DNA of 64,000 nt from Chloroflexota bacterium (GTDB lineage Bacteria; Chloroflexota; Dehalococcoidia; Bin125). Of the stretch, positions 62,723 through 64,000 are shown piece after piece (the stretch's first letter is position 1; each line of letters begins with the position of its first letter). A model generated the notes under the pieces. The model saw only the letters and a program-made list of their open reading frames with translations. It had not been told where the DNA came from and did no database searches. Made by a program: the position numbers and the translations under genes. Location: positions 1 through 64,000 of the forward strand of contig JAPOXK010000023.1 in the NCBI GenBank assembly GCA_026707145.1. The letters are read 5' to 3'.

Positions 62723-64000
62723 TTACCGCGGGTTGGGGGGCTCGAAGAGGCTGCGGGCGATGGCGATGACGGCGTCGATATTACTGCCCAGTAGGCTCCC
62801 GTCGTATCCGGCAATTCGATATCGGCTCTGCGTGGCGGCGTCGTAGACCCAGACCGTCACGGGGAAAAGATCAGAGTTGCTCGGCCCGGCCGGGCTGTAC
62901 TGGACCAGCGCCGGCCGCCCGGCGATCAGGCGTGTCTCGGCGACGCCCAACGTATCGGCATTACTGCGCGACACCGCCGGTTCGGGCCAGCCTCTTAGTG
63001 TCGCGTGGGCTCCCTCAATGCGGACACCGAGATACCCCTCCGGGACCTGGTACGCCGCGATATACCCATAGGCCACATCTTCCGGATCGCTGGTGGCGTC
63101 TGCGAAGGTCCAACCGGCGGGCAGCACGGGGTCGCGCCAGTAGGGCAGGAGCCGGGCCTCGGCCAGGGTTTCCGCAAAGCGGCTCGTGTTGTAGGCGGGC
63201 GGCTCGTGGAATTCCGGATCCTCGGTCGCTCCCGTCCAGTCCTCCGGCACGATCTGGTAGATACCGTGGCGAATGGGGGTGGTGAGGCTGGACCCGCCCA
63301 AATTGGGCAGATCGCCCCATTCGAACGTGGCGGCGGTGTCGGCAGCGATGGGCCCGGTGCAGCCGACGAAGGCATAGGTCATCCAGGCCACGGCCAGGAG
63401 CCTCTGAGGCACCGTGCCGGTGGAGTCTGCTTTCACCTCGGTCACCTGGTAGCGCACGAAGCAGTCGTCAGCCTGGCGCCATTCGAAGAGGTCACCGGGT
63501 GCGACAGAGTCGTAGCGATCCGTTCCGGGAGATGCCGTGGGCGTCGTGCGTATGGATCAGGAGGGCCGTGGTCGTGCCATCGCGCAGTCCCTCGTAGGTG
63601 GAGACGGCGCTGGCCGGATCGTCTGGGTCGGCGAGGAAAGCGTAGTGGCCGGGCTCGGCCACCGCACCGCTGAGGTCGTAGGTGTCGTAGCGCAAGGGCA
63701 GAGGTGCAGGCTCTGGGGCTGGGGCTTCTTCTGACGCGGTTCCCGTGGGCTCGGCGGGCGGATCGACGGAATCCAACAAGACCCGGTCGCCGGGTAATGG
63801 CGGCGATTCCGGAGCGCCTATCTCAGGTGATGCAGGATCGCCAGCCGGCGAAGATGCGGCCAGCGGATCGGACTTGCTCTGGTCTCCGGGCGCTTCCGGA
63901 AGCGGAGGATCGAGCGGAGCCATTGGCGGTGACGGCGTCTCCGGCGCCGGGGCAGGAGTGGCTGGCGCGGGTGGCTCGATTGGGGCGGTAGGCGGTGTGG
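62723..64000 (-). pseudogene. Exported Pro-rich protein, frameshifted and partial at right edge
   Basis: Two minus-strand frames must be joined. The upstream one (open to the window edge, ending near 63492) encodes a Pro/Ala/Glu-rich stretch then YDTYDLSGAVAEPGHYAFLA and STYEGLRDGTTTALLIHTHD. The next one carries on as TDRYDSVAPGDLFEWRQADD, then CFVRYQVTEVKADSTGTVPQ, and ends at 62723. The joining point is around 63520-63545, an apparent single extra base. The function is unknown. The Pro-rich N-terminus suggests a cell-envelope linker. Confidence 0.65.

Overview
The window is a high-GC bacterial chromosome segment with densely packed genes and many ATGA/TGATG start-stop overlaps. The best guess for the host is a Chloroflexota bacterium of the Dehalococcoidia/SAR202 kind. 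Reasons: actinobacterial-style inositol lipid genes, many luciferase-like (LLM) flavin oxidoreductases, CaiB-type CoA transferases, and a secreted protein carrying the 'GWNLVGW'-type modules that I associate with Chloroflexota. A deep actinobacterial lineage cannot be excluded. No rRNA gene, confident tRNA, CRISPR array or intact insertion sequence was seen.

1-7.6 kb: a minus-strand operon for phosphatidylinositol and probably mannosylated inositol lipids: ino1, two acyltransferases, a PHP phosphoesterase, a PimA-like glycosyltransferase, a CDP-alcohol phosphatidyltransferase and an edge-truncated thioredoxin-fold protein. An inositol-monophosphatase/HisN-type gene diverges from ino1. 7.8-10.3 kb: membrane-anchored thioredoxin-like protein, DUF6941 protein and a tandem Cache-domain protein. 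10.4-16.8 kb: accessory island with a VapBC-type pair, a possible Fic remnant, two AT-richer orphan genes and a large type IIG-like restriction-modification gene broken by one in-frame amber codon.

16.9-30.7 kb: nitrilase, thioredoxin-family protein, 2-oxoacid dehydrogenase E1alpha-E1beta-E2 operon, zinc alcohol dehydrogenase, an AMMECR1-like/toroid protein, two tandem LLM paralogues sharing a nearly identical 299-bp tract, a BY-kinase-like protein without a P-loop lysine, and a YgjP-type metalloprotein. 30.8-44.7 kb: acyl-CoA dehydrogenase, a crotonase-SnoaL fusion, LLM enzyme, FAD oxidoreductase, RidA, MaoC, a second small AT-rich insert (orphan gene plus GIY-YIG protein), MBL hydrolase, OsmC, pyruvate phosphate dikinase, polysaccharide deacetylase and a stand-alone NuoI-like ferredoxin.

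44.8-59.5 kb: a catabolic-looking region with serine hydrolase, SDR, a frameshifted LLM gene, a 6-oxocamphor-hydrolase-like crotonase, LLM monooxygenase, sarcosine-oxidase-like enzyme, two tandem CoA transferases, enoyl-CoA hydratase, two SnoaL paralogues, a dimeric-barrel protein and rpiB. Between 54.8 and 57.1 kb lie decayed copies: a crotonase 3' end with two frameshifts, and a crotonase start joined to an SDR end, flanking an FG-GAP lipoprotein. 59.5-64 kb: two secreted-protein genes, each with one apparent frameshift; one is a gluzincin-type metallopeptidase interrupted between its zinc-binding motifs. Taken together the window encodes an inositol-lipid envelope, branched-chain or pyruvate-type oxoacid oxidation, and CoA-linked breakdown of unidentified cyclic or branched substrates.
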